Shown piece by piece: positions 8,530-17,124 of a stretch of DNA of 64,000 nt. The position numbers and the translations under genes were made by a program. A model generated the notes under the pieces. That model saw only the letters and a program-made list of their open reading frames with translations, ran no database searches and was not told the origin of the DNA. Within the stretch, counting starts at the first letter, position 1, and every line of letters starts with the position of its first letter. The stretch is from CADCWK01 sp035944555 (GTDB lineage: Bacteria; Chloroflexota; Chloroflexia; Thermomicrobiales; UBA6265): positions 1 to 64,000 of the forward strand of contig DASZAY010000031.1 of the NCBI GenBank assembly GCA_035944555.1, written 5' to 3'.

Positions 8530-10300
8530 AGTCCTGCAGCCAGGGCCGGAACTTGTCGACGTGCTCCGGCACCAACTCGGCCGCCCGCTCCAGGCTTTCG
8601 GTGATCGTCTCACCGGGGTAGTCGTTGGGATGCCCGGGTGCCGAGCGGATGTTCCCCAGCTCGTAGTGCGATGGATAGATCATCAGGCAGAGGTAATCGA
8701 CCAGCGGCGCCAGCTGAACCAGCCGCTGGCCGATCCCCTGGTCGTCGTCCCAGAGCCCGATGATGCCGAAAGCGTCGATCGCCAGCTTGGCGCCCGTCGG
8801 CCGGATCGCCTCACTGCTCCGGGCGATGAACCCGGTGATCGCACCCTCCCGCGCCTCCTGTGAATAGTCCAGTCCGAAGTCGGCCACGCTCAGGTCGCCG
8901 TCTGACGGGAACCGCACGTAGTCGTACTGGATCTCATCGAAGCCGAGTGCGATCGCCTCGAGCGCGAGCTCGATGTTGGCGTCCCAGAGTGGCTCGTTGA
9001 AGGCGTTGACCCAGGCGACCCCGTCGGCGTTGCGCCATGAGCTGCCGTCGCGCTCGTCCTTCACGGCATACTCGGGATAGTGATCGGCGACAAGAGGATC
9101 CTGGAACACGACCAGCCGGGCGATCACATAGATGCCCTCGGCATGGAGTCGCTCGATCAGGGGGGCCGGGTCGTAGAGATCCAGCACCATCCCGGGGACA
9201 TCGCGGAAGAACTGGACCTGGGAGTCGTAGTAGATCGTGTCCTGCTTGATATCGATGACCAGCGCGTTAAGCTCGGTCGTGTTGATGATGTCGATCATGT
9301 TGTCGAGCAGGCGCTCGTCGGTCAAACCGAACTGGTTGAGATACGCTGCCCGGATCAGCATCCGCTCCAGCCGTATGGGAGCAGCCTGCCCGCGGTCGAC
9401 GGGGACAGTAGCGTCCCGGAAACCCGAGGCCGATACCGCCACCTCAGTCACATCCGTCACACCGTCGATCAGGAAGGTGCCATCGTTCCGGGTGATCCCG
9501 ATTTCCCCCGCGGCGACGACCCGAGCATTGGCCACAGGTTCCCCCGCCGCGTCCAGCACGGACCCGGTGACGCGAGAGTAAGTGAGCGCCGCGTCGACGC
9601 TGTTTCGCGCGGCGACTCCCTCCTCCGTTACTCCGTAGCCGTCGAGGCTGAAGGCGAGCGTCGCGTCGGCGGGGACATTCGCAAGCGTGTACCGCCCGTC
9701 GGCTCCGGTGACCGTCACCACGTCGGTCCCGGCGATCGACACCGACACGCCCGGCAGGGCATTGCCCGTAGCGCTGTCGGAGATCAGGCCGGTTACCGTC
9801 GATGACTGGAGCTGCAGCGTGGTCGCTCCGCTTCCGGCAGGGGGCAGCGTCGCCTGGATCGGGTAGTAGCCCGCCTGCTCGAAAACCACCGGCACGGTTC
9901 CGACGGCATCGGTATCCAGCGTGACCTGACCGCGGGCATCAGTCGTCGCGACGACCTCCCCGGCCGTGACCCTGACCCCGGCAGCGGGAACGTCTCCCGC
10001 CGCGATCTCATATCGCACGCGCGCGTCCGGCTGTCTGATCGCATCGACGGCCAGCCAGGCGATCATCGCTACCGGGACGATCCAGACCGCGCTGAACCAC
10101 CATTTGACCCATGGCCATGGTCGTTGAGGATTCCCCTGGGTGACCGGGCCGGAACGACTGCTCCCGGTGGCGACGGTTCGCTCTGGACCGGTCCCGGGAT
10201 GCCCAGCCTCACCGGAAGACCGGGGCGGGGAGGCCGGACGCGAGCCGGCCGTCGTCCCGGGTCGCCGGGGACCGTAACGTGGTGGCGTTGGTCGGCTCAC
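8381..10300 (-). CDS. Membrane-anchored DUF4015-type putative glycoside hydrolase with carboxypeptidase-regulatory-like repeats
   Basis: A 639-residue protein. Residues 1-65 are a Pro/Arg/Ser-rich cytoplasmic tail, followed by a single hydrophobic anchor near 66-90, so the bulk should be outside. Next come three or four Ig-like carboxypeptidase-regulatory modules (for example ISDSATGNALPGVSVSI and VLDAAGEPVANARVVAAG) to about residue 300. The C-terminal half is a TIM-barrel-like domain of the DUF4015 putative glycoside hydrolase family, with IQYDYVRFPSDG and IDAFGIIG as recognisable strands. GTG 10300 is chosen because GGGAGAGG lies just upstream; GTG 10318 is in frame. Substrate is unknown; cell-envelope or extracellular polysaccharide is inference. 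Confidence 0.8.
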   Translation of the reverse strand: MSRPTPPRYGPRRPGTTAGSRPASPPRSSGEAGHPGTGPERTVATGSSRSGPVTQGNPQRPWPWVKWWFSAVWIVPVAMIAWLAVDAIRQPDARVRYEIAAGDVPAAGVRVTAGEVVATTDARGQVTLDTDAVGTVPVVFEQAGYYPIQATLPPAGSGATTLQLQSSTVTGLISDSATGNALPGVSVSIAGTDVVTVTGADGRYTLANVPADATLAFSLDGYGVTEEGVAARNSVDAALTYSRVTGSVLDAAGEPVANARVVAAGEIGITRNDGTFLIDGVTDVTEVAVSASGFRDATVPVDRGQAAPIRLERMLIRAAYLNQFGLTDERLLDNMIDIINTTELNALVIDIKQDTIYYDSQVQFFRDVPGMVLDLYDPAPLIERLHAEGIYVIARLVVFQDPLVADHYPEYAVKDERDGSSWRNADGVAWVNAFNEPLWDANIELALEAIALGFDEIQYDYVRFPSDGDLSVADFGLDYSQEAREGAITGFIARSSEAIRPTGAKLAIDAFGIIGLWDDDQGIGQRLVQLAPLVDYLCLMIYPSHYELGNIRSAPGHPNDYPGETITESLERAAELVPEHVDKFRPWLQDFTQPLPGFAEYGAEELREQIDAAEAFGGNGWLLWNPNNEPTVEALKPED

Positions 10301-10509
10301 GCGGGCCTCTCCCTTCACCGGATGCCGTCGTCGCTGGACGGCACCCCTTCATTCAACTGAACGCCCGCGTGTCGCGGACTGCAGTGTCCGCGCCGCCAGA
10401 TCGGGTATCAGTTCTCACGTCCCGTCGGCGGGCAGACCGGAGGGCAGCGAACATGCGCTTGTGTTACGGGCTCGCAGTCTAGCATGGAGCACCGGAACCC
10501 CTTGCGGCA

Positions 10510-10539
10510 TTGACACCCGGCCGCCAGCGTCGGGATAAT
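10510..10539 (+). promoter_or_regulatory. Promoter of the polyprenyl synthase gene
   Basis: TTGACA (10510-10515), 18-base spacer, GATAAT (10534-10539), 78 bases before the ATG at 10618. Both hexamers are near consensus. Confidence 0.65.
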
Positions 10540-10617
10540 GAGCCCAGTCTGTTCAGAATTTCACAATCTCCCGCCCACCGTAATCCCCCGCCGAACTAAC
10601 GTCAGGACTCCGTCCGC

Positions 10618-11619
10618 ATGACCACCGCAACCGACATCGAGAACGGAACCGAGGTCCTCGCTCATCTCAAGGGGGACCTCGACGCGGTGGATGCGCGCAT
10701 CCTCGAGACGGTAGACATCGGCATCCCAAAAGTCAGCGGCCTGGTTCAGAGTGTGGTCAAGACGAGCGGCAAGCGCCTCCGGCCGAGCCTGCTCCTCCTG
10801 GTCGCCCGGTCATTCGAGCCGGACGGCCGGGCCCTGATCAGCGCGGCGGCCGGCGTCGAACTCCTGCACACCGCCTCGCTGGTCCACGACGATGACATCG
10901 ACCACGCCGCGCTCCGGCGCGGTCGTCCTACCCTGAGCACCCAGGTGAACTCCGTCACGGCGATCCTTATCGGCGACTTCCTCTTCGCGCAGTCAGCGAT
11001 CCTCGCGGCTGCGACTGACAGTACGCGGGTCGTCTCCGTCTTCGCGTCCACGCTCGGCAACCTCTGCCAGGGCCAGATCCGGGAGATGCTCGAGTCCCAC
11101 GCGATCGATCAGTCCCTGGAGCAGTACGAGACGCGGATCTACGGCAAGACCGCCTCGCTGTTTGCCGGCGCCGCCGAAATGGGCGCAATCATCGGTGGTG
11201 CGACCGAACATCAGATCACGGAGATTCGGGCCTTCGGTCGTGACCTCGGCATGGCGTTCCAGATCGTCGACGACATCCTCGACGTTGCCGGCGAATCGGG
11301 CACGATCGGCAAGCCAGCGGGCAACGACCTTCGCCAGGGCACCGTGACACTGCCAGTCATGCATTACGTGGCCGGGCTGGCGCCCGACTCGAGCGAGCGA
11401 GCGCGCCTCGAAGGCGTCGTCAGCGGAGATCTGACCGAAGACACCGTGATCGCTGGTGTCATCGCCGATATCCGGGCTTCAGGTGCACTGGAATCCGCCA
11501 TGGATGTGGCACGCGACTACATCACCTGCGCCATCGAGCGGCTCGACGTGATCCCCGACCCCACGTATCGCGCCCGCCTGGCTCAGATCGCCCGCCTTGT
11601 CGTCGAGCGCAACGCCTGA
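10618..11619 (+). CDS. Trans-polyprenyl diphosphate synthase (heptaprenyl/octaprenyl type)
   Basis: A 333-residue all-helical isoprenyl synthase that elongates allylic diphosphates with IPP to make the long chain used for quinones or other prenyl lipids. The first aspartate-rich motif is in LVHDDDIDHA, followed by RRGRPT, and the second is in QIVDDILDVAG. KTSGKRLRP near residue 50 is the IPP-binding Lys/Arg region. Its length matches long-chain synthases rather than FPP synthase. It has its own promoter and is closed by a 20-bp hairpin. Chain length cannot be read with certainty from the sequence. Confidence 0.92.
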   Translation: MTTATDIENGTEVLAHLKGDLDAVDARILETVDIGIPKVSGLVQSVVKTSGKRLRPSLLLLVARSFEPDGRALISAAAGVELLHTASLVHDDDIDHAALRRGRPTLSTQVNSVTAILIGDFLFAQSAILAAATDSTRVVSVFASTLGNLCQGQIREMLESHAIDQSLEQYETRIYGKTASLFAGAAEMGAIIGGATEHQITEIRAFGRDLGMAFQIVDDILDVAGESGTIGKPAGNDLRQGTVTLPVMHYVAGLAPDSSERARLEGVVSGDLTEDTVIAGVIADIRASGALESAMDVARDYITCAIERLDVIPDPTYRARLAQIARLVVERNA

Positions 11620-11637
11620 ACCCTGATCAATCCGGGC

Positions 11638-11680
11638 AACGAGAACGGGCGGAGCCATTGTGGCTCCGCCCGTTCTCGTT
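11638..11680. terminator. Bidirectional terminator between the prenyl synthase and secreted-protein genes
   Basis: A perfect 20-bp stem (11638-11657 with 11661-11680) closing on a 3-base loop, between convergent stops at 11619 and 11710. It is the longest hairpin in the window. Confidence 0.85.
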
Positions 11681-11709
11681 GCTTGACTTCGCACCCGTCC
11701 GGATTGATC

Positions 11710-12363
11710 TCAGGCAGCAGGCGTGGCGAAGAGCTCGCTGGCGACCGGCAGGACGTCATTGACCAGCCAGTTGTCTTCTTCCTCGATGAAGGTCACAAAG
11801 AAGACGCCCAACGCGTCGCTGCCAGGGACGGCGGATTCCAGGATCGCACCAATCCGCCCGTCGGGGAGCAGACGCGCATCGCGGATGGTCGACATCTGCA
11901 CCGGCTCGGCCGAGTCGATTGCGGCGATTGGAACGGGGAACCGGGCCATCAGCTGCATTGCCAGTTCTGGTTGCTGCTGCGCGGCAAGGGCGGCACCACC
12001 CAGTTGCCCGATGTATTCATCGCTGATCAATGCCAGGATCCGGAAAGGGTCGAAGGCGTTGGCGCAGGCGACCAGCTGGCGAACCGTTTCGGTGATGCCC
12101 TCCAGCTCCTCATCGGTCACGGCCGGGCCTTCTGGCAACGACGCCTCGTCGACCGGCTCCGTCGAGAACAGCGGGCTGGTCGGATCCGCACCGCCCACGG
12201 AGGACAGTAGCGCCGCTGGCTCCACGGGGTCGACCGTACATTCCGCCGGACGGGGGACATCAGGCGTCGGGGTCGCGTTCTGGGCCAGCGCTACCGGCGC
12301 GGCGATGAGGACGGCGAGTAGCGTGGTTTCGATGGAAAGACCGATCCTGCCCGTTCGTATCAT
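11710..12363 (-). CDS. Secreted protein of unknown function
   Basis: A 217-residue protein with an N-terminal signal peptide: the hydrophobic stretch LLAVLIAAPVALA ends at a probable signal-peptidase I site before QNATPTPD. The mature part is acidic and contains two Cys, one in AECTVDP and one in LVACANAF. The C-terminal part, ending with EDNWLVNDVLPV, resembles the last strands of NTF2/SnoaL-like folds, a weak impression only. It lies 99 bases downstream of the nucleoside hydrolase on the same strand and may be read with it. No function is assigned. Confidence 0.65.
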   Translation of the reverse strand: MIRTGRIGLSIETTLLAVLIAAPVALAQNATPTPDVPRPAECTVDPVEPAALLSSVGGADPTSPLFSTEPVDEASLPEGPAVTDEELEGITETVRQLVACANAFDPFRILALISDEYIGQLGGAALAAQQQPELAMQLMARFPVPIAAIDSAEPVQMSTIRDARLLPDGRIGAILESAVPGSDALGVFFVTFIEEEDNWLVNDVLPVASELFATPAA

Positions 12364-12462
12364 GGTGTTTCTCTGCTCCTTCGTCCGGCCGTACGTGAGG
12401 TTCCATTGCTCTGTGGAGCAGTTGTAATCCTGCCCTGTGCCGGAGACATGACACGACGGTGA

Positions 12463-13395
12463 TCAGCTGGTTACGACGTCCGCACCGAGCGCCGAGTGGA
12501 ACCGCTGGAGGAAGCCATCAACGTCGACCGATGTGGCGACCTTGAGGCGTCCCGGCCCGGCGACCTTGGTTTGTCCCTCGGCCTCGCCAGTCACCACGAC
12601 TTCGACCGCGTCGTCGCTGTAGCCCACCAGCCCGGGTTCGGCGGCGACCGCGACGGCAAGTGGATCATGCAACCAGAGCTGGTCCAGACCGCGCTCGTCC
12701 CACGTCTGCTGCGAGACCCGGACGGCGAGGTCGGCTGCGGGGTTCAGCTCGCCGCGCTTCGCCAGCTCTGCTGCCGTCGCCCGTGCAAATCCGACCTGCA
12801 TCGTCACGTCGAGACCTATGAGGGTCGTCGAGGCGAACGGCGCTTCGAAAACCTGGGCAGCGGCTTCGGGGTCCTCCCAGATGTTGTACTCCGCCAGCGC
12901 GGTGATGTTGCCCGGACAACGGAACGCACCACCCATCACTACGACGCTCGGGATCCACTCGGCGATTCGTGGCTCCACGTTCAGGGCGATGGCGAGGTTG
13001 GTCAGGGGACCGACGGCGACCAGGGTAAGCTCGCCCGGACGCTCGCGAGCCAGCCGGATGATTGTCGCCGGGCCGGGTGTCTCCTCCAGCGAACGGCGAG
13101 CGGCTGGCAACTGGACCCCCCCCAGGCCATCGTGCCCGTGGGCATATGACGCCGGCCGGTGGCTTCGGGCCAGGGGCCGGGACGCACCGCGGTGCACCGG
13201 CACGTCGTCGCGGCCGAGGTATGCCAGCACCCGGCGCGTGTTCTCGGTCGCCCGGGCGATATCGACGTTCCCGGCAACCGTGGTCACGGCGACCAGGTCG
13301 AGGTCAGGTCGGTTGGCCGCGTAGGCAAGCGCCAGCGCATCGTCGACGCCGGTGTCGACGTCGAGGATGATCGGGACGCGGTTGCCCTCTGTCAT
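12463..13395 (-). CDS. Inosine-uridine-preferring nucleoside hydrolase family protein
   Basis: A 310-residue hydrolase that splits ribonucleosides into base and ribose. The calcium-binding aspartate cluster is at the N terminus, ILDVDTGVDDALAL, and the ligand region VVMGGAFRCPGN and catalytic-side HDPLAVAVA follow at the expected spacing. Its start overlaps the stop of the upstream kinase gene as ATGA, and GGAGGAGG lies ahead of the ATG, so translation is probably coupled. Position at the end of the dksA-lspA-rluD run suggests cotranscription rather than a shared pathway. Base preference cannot be inferred. Confidence 0.92.
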   Translation of the reverse strand: MTEGNRVPIILDVDTGVDDALALAYAANRPDLDLVAVTTVAGNVDIARATENTRRVLAYLGRDDVPVHRGASRPLARSHRPASYAHGHDGLGGVQLPAARRSLEETPGPATIIRLARERPGELTLVAVGPLTNLAIALNVEPRIAEWIPSVVVMGGAFRCPGNITALAEYNIWEDPEAAAQVFEAPFASTTLIGLDVTMQVGFARATAAELAKRGELNPAADLAVRVSQQTWDERGLDQLWLHDPLAVAVAAEPGLVGYSDDAVEVVVTGEAEGQTKVAGPGRLKVATSVDVDGFLQRFHSALGADVVTS

Positions 13396-14768
13396 CGTGT
13401 CTCCTCCTCCGTAGCTCCCGTTGCCTCATCTGAACGTACTCGGACGCCAATGTATAGGTCGTTGACGTTCGTCCCGGTTGAGCCCGGCACGACCAGTCCG
13501 CCGGCTGCCCGGCACCACGGGAGGCTGTCATTACGAGCCAGTGCCCCAGAGCCATCAATGCCTGCGCTGCTGGCACGCTCGATACTGCGACCATCGACCG
13601 CCGCGCCGGCGGCACCCGTGTTGGCATCCTCGCCGTCGGTAGCCAGCGACGCGATCACCCAGCCCGATTCCCGGGACTCATCGAGGCAAAGCGCGGCAGC
13701 CAGCGCGAACTCGGTGTTCCGTCCTCCGTCACCGTCGCCCCGGACGGTCACGGTTGCCTCTCCACCGCCGACGACGACATCGATGTCCGCAGCGGCCGAG
13801 CGGCAGGCATCAACGAATTCACGGCCGAGCAGCGATGCCTCCCCGGTCCGGCCTTGCCAGGCGTCTGGAACGCTGACCATCCGGCCGGTCGCGCGCACCC
13901 GCCCTATCATTGCCTGCACCGCCGCCGCGTTGTCGCCGATGAACACCGGAGGGACCACCTCGGTCGACGCCGCCGGGAGATCCCTCCCGGCGTCCTCGTG
14001 CAAGGCAGCAGCGATGACCGGCGGGAGGTCTGCCGTGAGTCCCAATTCGTCAATGGTCCGTCGCGCGACCTTTCGAAGCTCGCCCCTGTCCGGGCCGGGG
14101 ATCGCGGCACCTGATGCGATCGTACCGAGGTCGTTTCCGATCACGTCGGACAGGATGACCGGAACGACCGGCACCGGGCTCGCCGCGAGCAGTCCGCCGG
14201 CCTTGATCCGGCTAAGCGCCCGGCGGACTGCATTCAACTGATTGATCGTCGCCCCGGCCCGGAGCATCAGGTCCGTCAGGGACCGAAGGTCGGCAAGGGT
14301 GCCCGGGGGCCAGAGCGACTCGGCGAGCGCCGACCCGCCGCCGGAGATCAGCGCGAGGACGACGTCGCCGCTGTCGGCTCCAGTTACCTCCGCCAGGAGC
14401 CGGTCGCCGGCCGCAATGGAGCGGGCGTCGGGCAGCGGATGACTCGCTTCCAGGACCGTAATCCGTTCGGGCTGTACGCGAGGATCTCGCGGGTCCTTGA
14501 CGACTACCACACCGCTGACGTGTGCTGCTGCCAGGGCGCGCTCAGCGCCGATGGCCATCCGGGCGGCGGCCTTGCCCATCCCGACGACGATCACCCGGCC
14601 CTCCAAAGGGACCGATCGCTCACCGACCGTCAGCGCGCCGTCGTCGACCCGGATCGCCGCCGCCGTCGCACTCTCCGGGTCGACCGCCGCCACGGCCGCA
14701 CCGAAGAGGTCCGCGACGAGCGTGTATCCCTCCCGTACTGGCCCAGATAGCGGCCGCAGGTCGATCAC
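13392..14768 (-). CDS. Glycerate 2-kinase (DUF4147/MOFRL type)
   Basis: A 458-residue class-II glycerate kinase that phosphorylates D-glycerate at the 2-hydroxyl. The N-terminal DUF4147 half carries VVGMGKAAARMA and LALISGGGSAL; the C-terminal MOFRL half carries VVGGGEATVTVRGDGDGGRN and LATDGEDANTGAAGA. The start is GTG at 14768, overlapping the rluD-like stop as GTGA, and its end overlaps the nucleoside hydrolase start as ATGA. It is a central member of a tightly packed operon. Related proteins are sometimes called hydroxypyruvate reductase, an old misannotation. Confidence 0.92.
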   Translation of the reverse strand: MIDLRPLSGPVREGYTLVADLFGAAVAAVDPESATAAAIRVDDGALTVGERSVPLEGRVIVVGMGKAAARMAIGAERALAAAHVSGVVVVKDPRDPRVQPERITVLEASHPLPDARSIAAGDRLLAEVTGADSGDVVLALISGGGSALAESLWPPGTLADLRSLTDLMLRAGATINQLNAVRRALSRIKAGGLLAASPVPVVPVILSDVIGNDLGTIASGAAIPGPDRGELRKVARRTIDELGLTADLPPVIAAALHEDAGRDLPAASTEVVPPVFIGDNAAAVQAMIGRVRATGRMVSVPDAWQGRTGEASLLGREFVDACRSAAADIDVVVGGGEATVTVRGDGDGGRNTEFALAAALCLDESRESGWVIASLATDGEDANTGAAGAAVDGRSIERASSAGIDGSGALARNDSLPWCRAAGGLVVPGSTGTNVNDLYIGVRVRSDEATGATEEETR

Positions 14769-16000
14769 GACCAGTTGCTCCCGGCCCGTTCCTCGTCGGC
14801 ACGGACCCGGTCGAGCGCGGCCGAGAGATCGGCGGGCAGTGGCGACTCCAACCGGATCGGTTCCCCGTCGGGCAGGTTGAACCCGAGGACCGCCGCATGG
14901 AGGAACTGGCGACGCACGCGGTTGTCGCGCCGCTTGCCGTCCGCACGCAGCCGCCCGTAGACCTCGTCGCCGATGATCGGGTGCTTGATGAACGCGCAGT
15001 GCACGCGGATCTGGTGCGTCCGTCCGGTCTCGATTTCTGCCTCAACCAGGGTCAGGTTGGCTCCGGGAAAGCGGGTGATTGCCCGCAGCCGCGTGAGGGC
15101 TCGACGTCCGGACGGGATAACCGCCATCCGCTGCCGCTGGGCCGTGTCCCGGCCAATCGGCGCGTCAATGGTGATCAGGTCTTCCTCTAACAGACCATGG
15201 ACGAGTGCGATGTACCGCTTCTCGACCGTACGCTCCTCCCACTGCCGGACAAGCGAGTTGCGAGCGCGATCATTACGTGCCGCGACGATCAGGCCGGACG
15301 TGTCCTTGTCCAACCGATGGACGATGCCGGGACGCAGCGACCCGCCCACCGACATCTTCGGGTCATGAGCGAGGAGCCCGTTGACCAGGGTTCCCTTGGC
15401 ATGCCCGGGCGCCGGATGGACGACCAACCCGGCGGGCTTGTCGATCACGATGACGTCATCGTCCTCGTAGACGATGTTGAGGTCCATCGGCTCGGGGAGC
15501 AGCTCATCCACCACCGGGGCCGGGATATCGACCGTGACGACCTCGCCCGGCGTCAGCTTGAACGCCGCCCGCCGTGGCTGACCGTCAACGAGGATCTTCT
15601 CCCCGTCGATCAATTGCTGGATGTAGGACCGGCTGAGATCGCCGATCTCACGAGCCAGGTACTTGTCCAGCCGCACCCCGATGTCGCTGCGTTCCGGCCG
15701 CAGTTCCTCGACCCGCGCCGCGACACCATGTCGCGGGGCGTCGTCCCGTTCGTTCTCGTCAAATTCCAGCGGCTCGCCGTCGCCGTCGATCTCGTCGGCT
15801 TCGATGTCGTCGAGGTCGAACAGGACCGCCTCGACCTCTCCGTCAACGGTCACTTCCCGACCGGAGGCGGTCGTGTGATCGACGACATCCTCCGGCATCT
15901 CGGCCTCGACAGGTGGGATCGTGAAGGGGTTGCGAGCGTCAAGCCGCCTGCGGTTTACGACTCGCCGCCGGGGTGCTGTTCGATCCTGTGAGTCCGTCAT
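14765..16000 (-). CDS. RluA/RluD-family 23S rRNA pseudouridine synthase
   Basis: A 411-residue synthase that isomerises uridines in large-subunit rRNA. After about 105 residues of a basic then highly acidic N-terminal extension comes an S4 RNA-binding domain (VRLDKYLAREIGDLSRSYIQ), then the catalytic domain with GIVHRLDKDTSGL bearing the catalytic Asp and ETGRTHQIRVH. Pairing with lspA immediately upstream, overlapping as ATGA, is a widely conserved arrangement. The extension is absent from typical RluD (about 320 residues) and could be an added RNA- or protein-contact tail; no alternative start with a good ribosome-binding site removes it. The exact uridine is not deducible. Confidence 0.92.
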   Translation of the reverse strand: MTDSQDRTAPRRRVVNRRRLDARNPFTIPPVEAEMPEDVVDHTTASGREVTVDGEVEAVLFDLDDIEADEIDGDGEPLEFDENERDDAPRHGVAARVEELRPERSDIGVRLDKYLAREIGDLSRSYIQQLIDGEKILVDGQPRRAAFKLTPGEVVTVDIPAPVVDELLPEPMDLNIVYEDDDVIVIDKPAGLVVHPAPGHAKGTLVNGLLAHDPKMSVGGSLRPGIVHRLDKDTSGLIVAARNDRARNSLVRQWEERTVEKRYIALVHGLLEEDLITIDAPIGRDTAQRQRMAVIPSGRRALTRLRAITRFPGANLTLVEAEIETGRTHQIRVHCAFIKHPIIGDEVYGRLRADGKRRDNRVRRQFLHAAVLGFNLPDGEPIRLESPLPADLSAALDRVRADEERAGSNWS

Positions 16001-16545
16001 CGGTCCTTCCCGTCCGGACGCATGGAAGGCGCGTCCGGTGTGATGGCCTGGGCGTCATCCCGGACCGGCACGGGTTCATCCCGCGCTCCCTCGTCCGCCC
16101 AACCCAGTCGCCAGGCCAGCAAGAGTACTCCGATGGTGATCGCGCTGTCGGCGACATTGAACCGGGGAAACGTCCCGACCGCGACGAAATCGACCACGAA
16201 TCCGAGCCGGACCCGGTCGGTGATGTTGCCCAGCGCCCCACCGATGACCATCCCCAGACCGGTTGCGAGCCAGATGGTGGGAGCTAGGACACGGGCGTAG
16301 ATAAGGCCGGCGCCGGAAACGACCCCGATGGCGATGACCGAGAGGATAGCCCCGTAGCCGACGAAGGCCCCGAACGCGGCTCCCCGGTTCTCGACGTAGC
16401 TCAGTCCCAGCCAGTCTCCCAGCAACCACGCGGAACGACCGTTCCCGGATCCCAGTGTGCCAAGGATGATGAACTTGACCAGTTGGTCGAGAGCGATCAC
16501 CAGCACCGCAACGACCGCCGGGACGAGCCACCGACTACCGTTCAT
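15997..16545 (-). CDS. lspA: Lipoprotein signal peptidase (signal peptidase II)
   Basis: A 182-residue membrane aspartic peptidase that removes signal peptides from prolipoproteins. Four hydrophobic segments are visible. The conserved YVENRGAAFG loop and the two catalytic aspartates, one in GNITDRVRLGFVVDF and one in FNVADSAI, are present. The C-terminal 25 residues are a charged tail. ATG 16545 is used; GTG 16551 two codons upstream is possible and neither has a strong ribosome-binding site. It sits between the dksA-like gene and the pseudouridine synthase gene and overlaps the latter by 4 bases. Confidence 0.95.
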   Translation of the reverse strand: MNGSRWLVPAVVAVLVIALDQLVKFIILGTLGSGNGRSAWLLGDWLGLSYVENRGAAFGAFVGYGAILSVIAIGVVSGAGLIYARVLAPTIWLATGLGMVIGGALGNITDRVRLGFVVDFVAVGTFPRFNVADSAITIGVLLLAWRLGWADEGARDEPVPVRDDAQAITPDAPSMRPDGKDR

Positions 16546-16585
16546 GCCCACCGGCCGAACGCGTCGCCGGTGATCCCGCTCCGCA

Positions 16586-16981
16586 TCAGGCGTTGTCCGC
16601 CGGAGCGAGCCCCTGCTCGATCAGTGCCTGGCATTCGATGTCGTACTGCACCCATGGGAAGGCTTCCAGCCGTTCGGGGTTGATCGGCTTGCCACAGCGC
16701 CGGCAGGTGCCATAGGTGCCGTCGTCCATCCGGGCGAGGGCATCATTGACCTGGTTGAGGTTCTCCTGAAGGTCAATCCCGATGGTCGAGAGTCGCTCCG
16801 ACTCCTCGACATCGGTTCCACTGTCGCCGGGGTGGTTGCTTAGACCGCCACCCTCTTCGCCATCATCGACACCCAGAGCCTGAACGTCTCCCGCCAACCC
16901 TTCGATCTGCCCGGTCAGATCTGCCTTGCGCTCTTCGAGAATTCCCCGCAGCCTAGTCATGGTCGCATCGTCAATCGTCAT
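16586..16981 (-). CDS. DksA/TraR-family zinc-finger-like regulator
   Basis: A 131-residue protein with an N-terminal coiled-coil half (ERKADLTGQIEG onward) and a C-terminal zinc-finger-like half, as in DksA/TraR proteins that bind the RNA polymerase secondary channel. The finger reads CRRCGKPINPERLEAFPW and ends in DIEC, so only three of the four usual cysteines remain; the position of the third ligand is Asp. AAGGAG sits before the ATG. It heads the minus-strand run with lspA 40 bases downstream, a common position for such proteins. Whether it still binds zinc or acts with ppGpp is unknown. Confidence 0.85.
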   Translation of the reverse strand: MTIDDATMTRLRGILEERKADLTGQIEGLAGDVQALGVDDGEEGGGLSNHPGDSGTDVEESERLSTIGIDLQENLNQVNDALARMDDGTYGTCRRCGKPINPERLEAFPWVQYDIECQALIEQGLAPADNA

Positions 16982-17124
16982 ATCGAATTCTCCTTTTTCG
17001 CCAGTCCAGTACGGACGCGTCCAGTGGCTTTATCGCACGGTCGGGACCGCAATCCCGTCCCGTCGCCCGCCTCCTATACTCCTCCGGTGACCAGTCATCG
17101 GGTCGAAGTCCTGGAGAGAACTCC

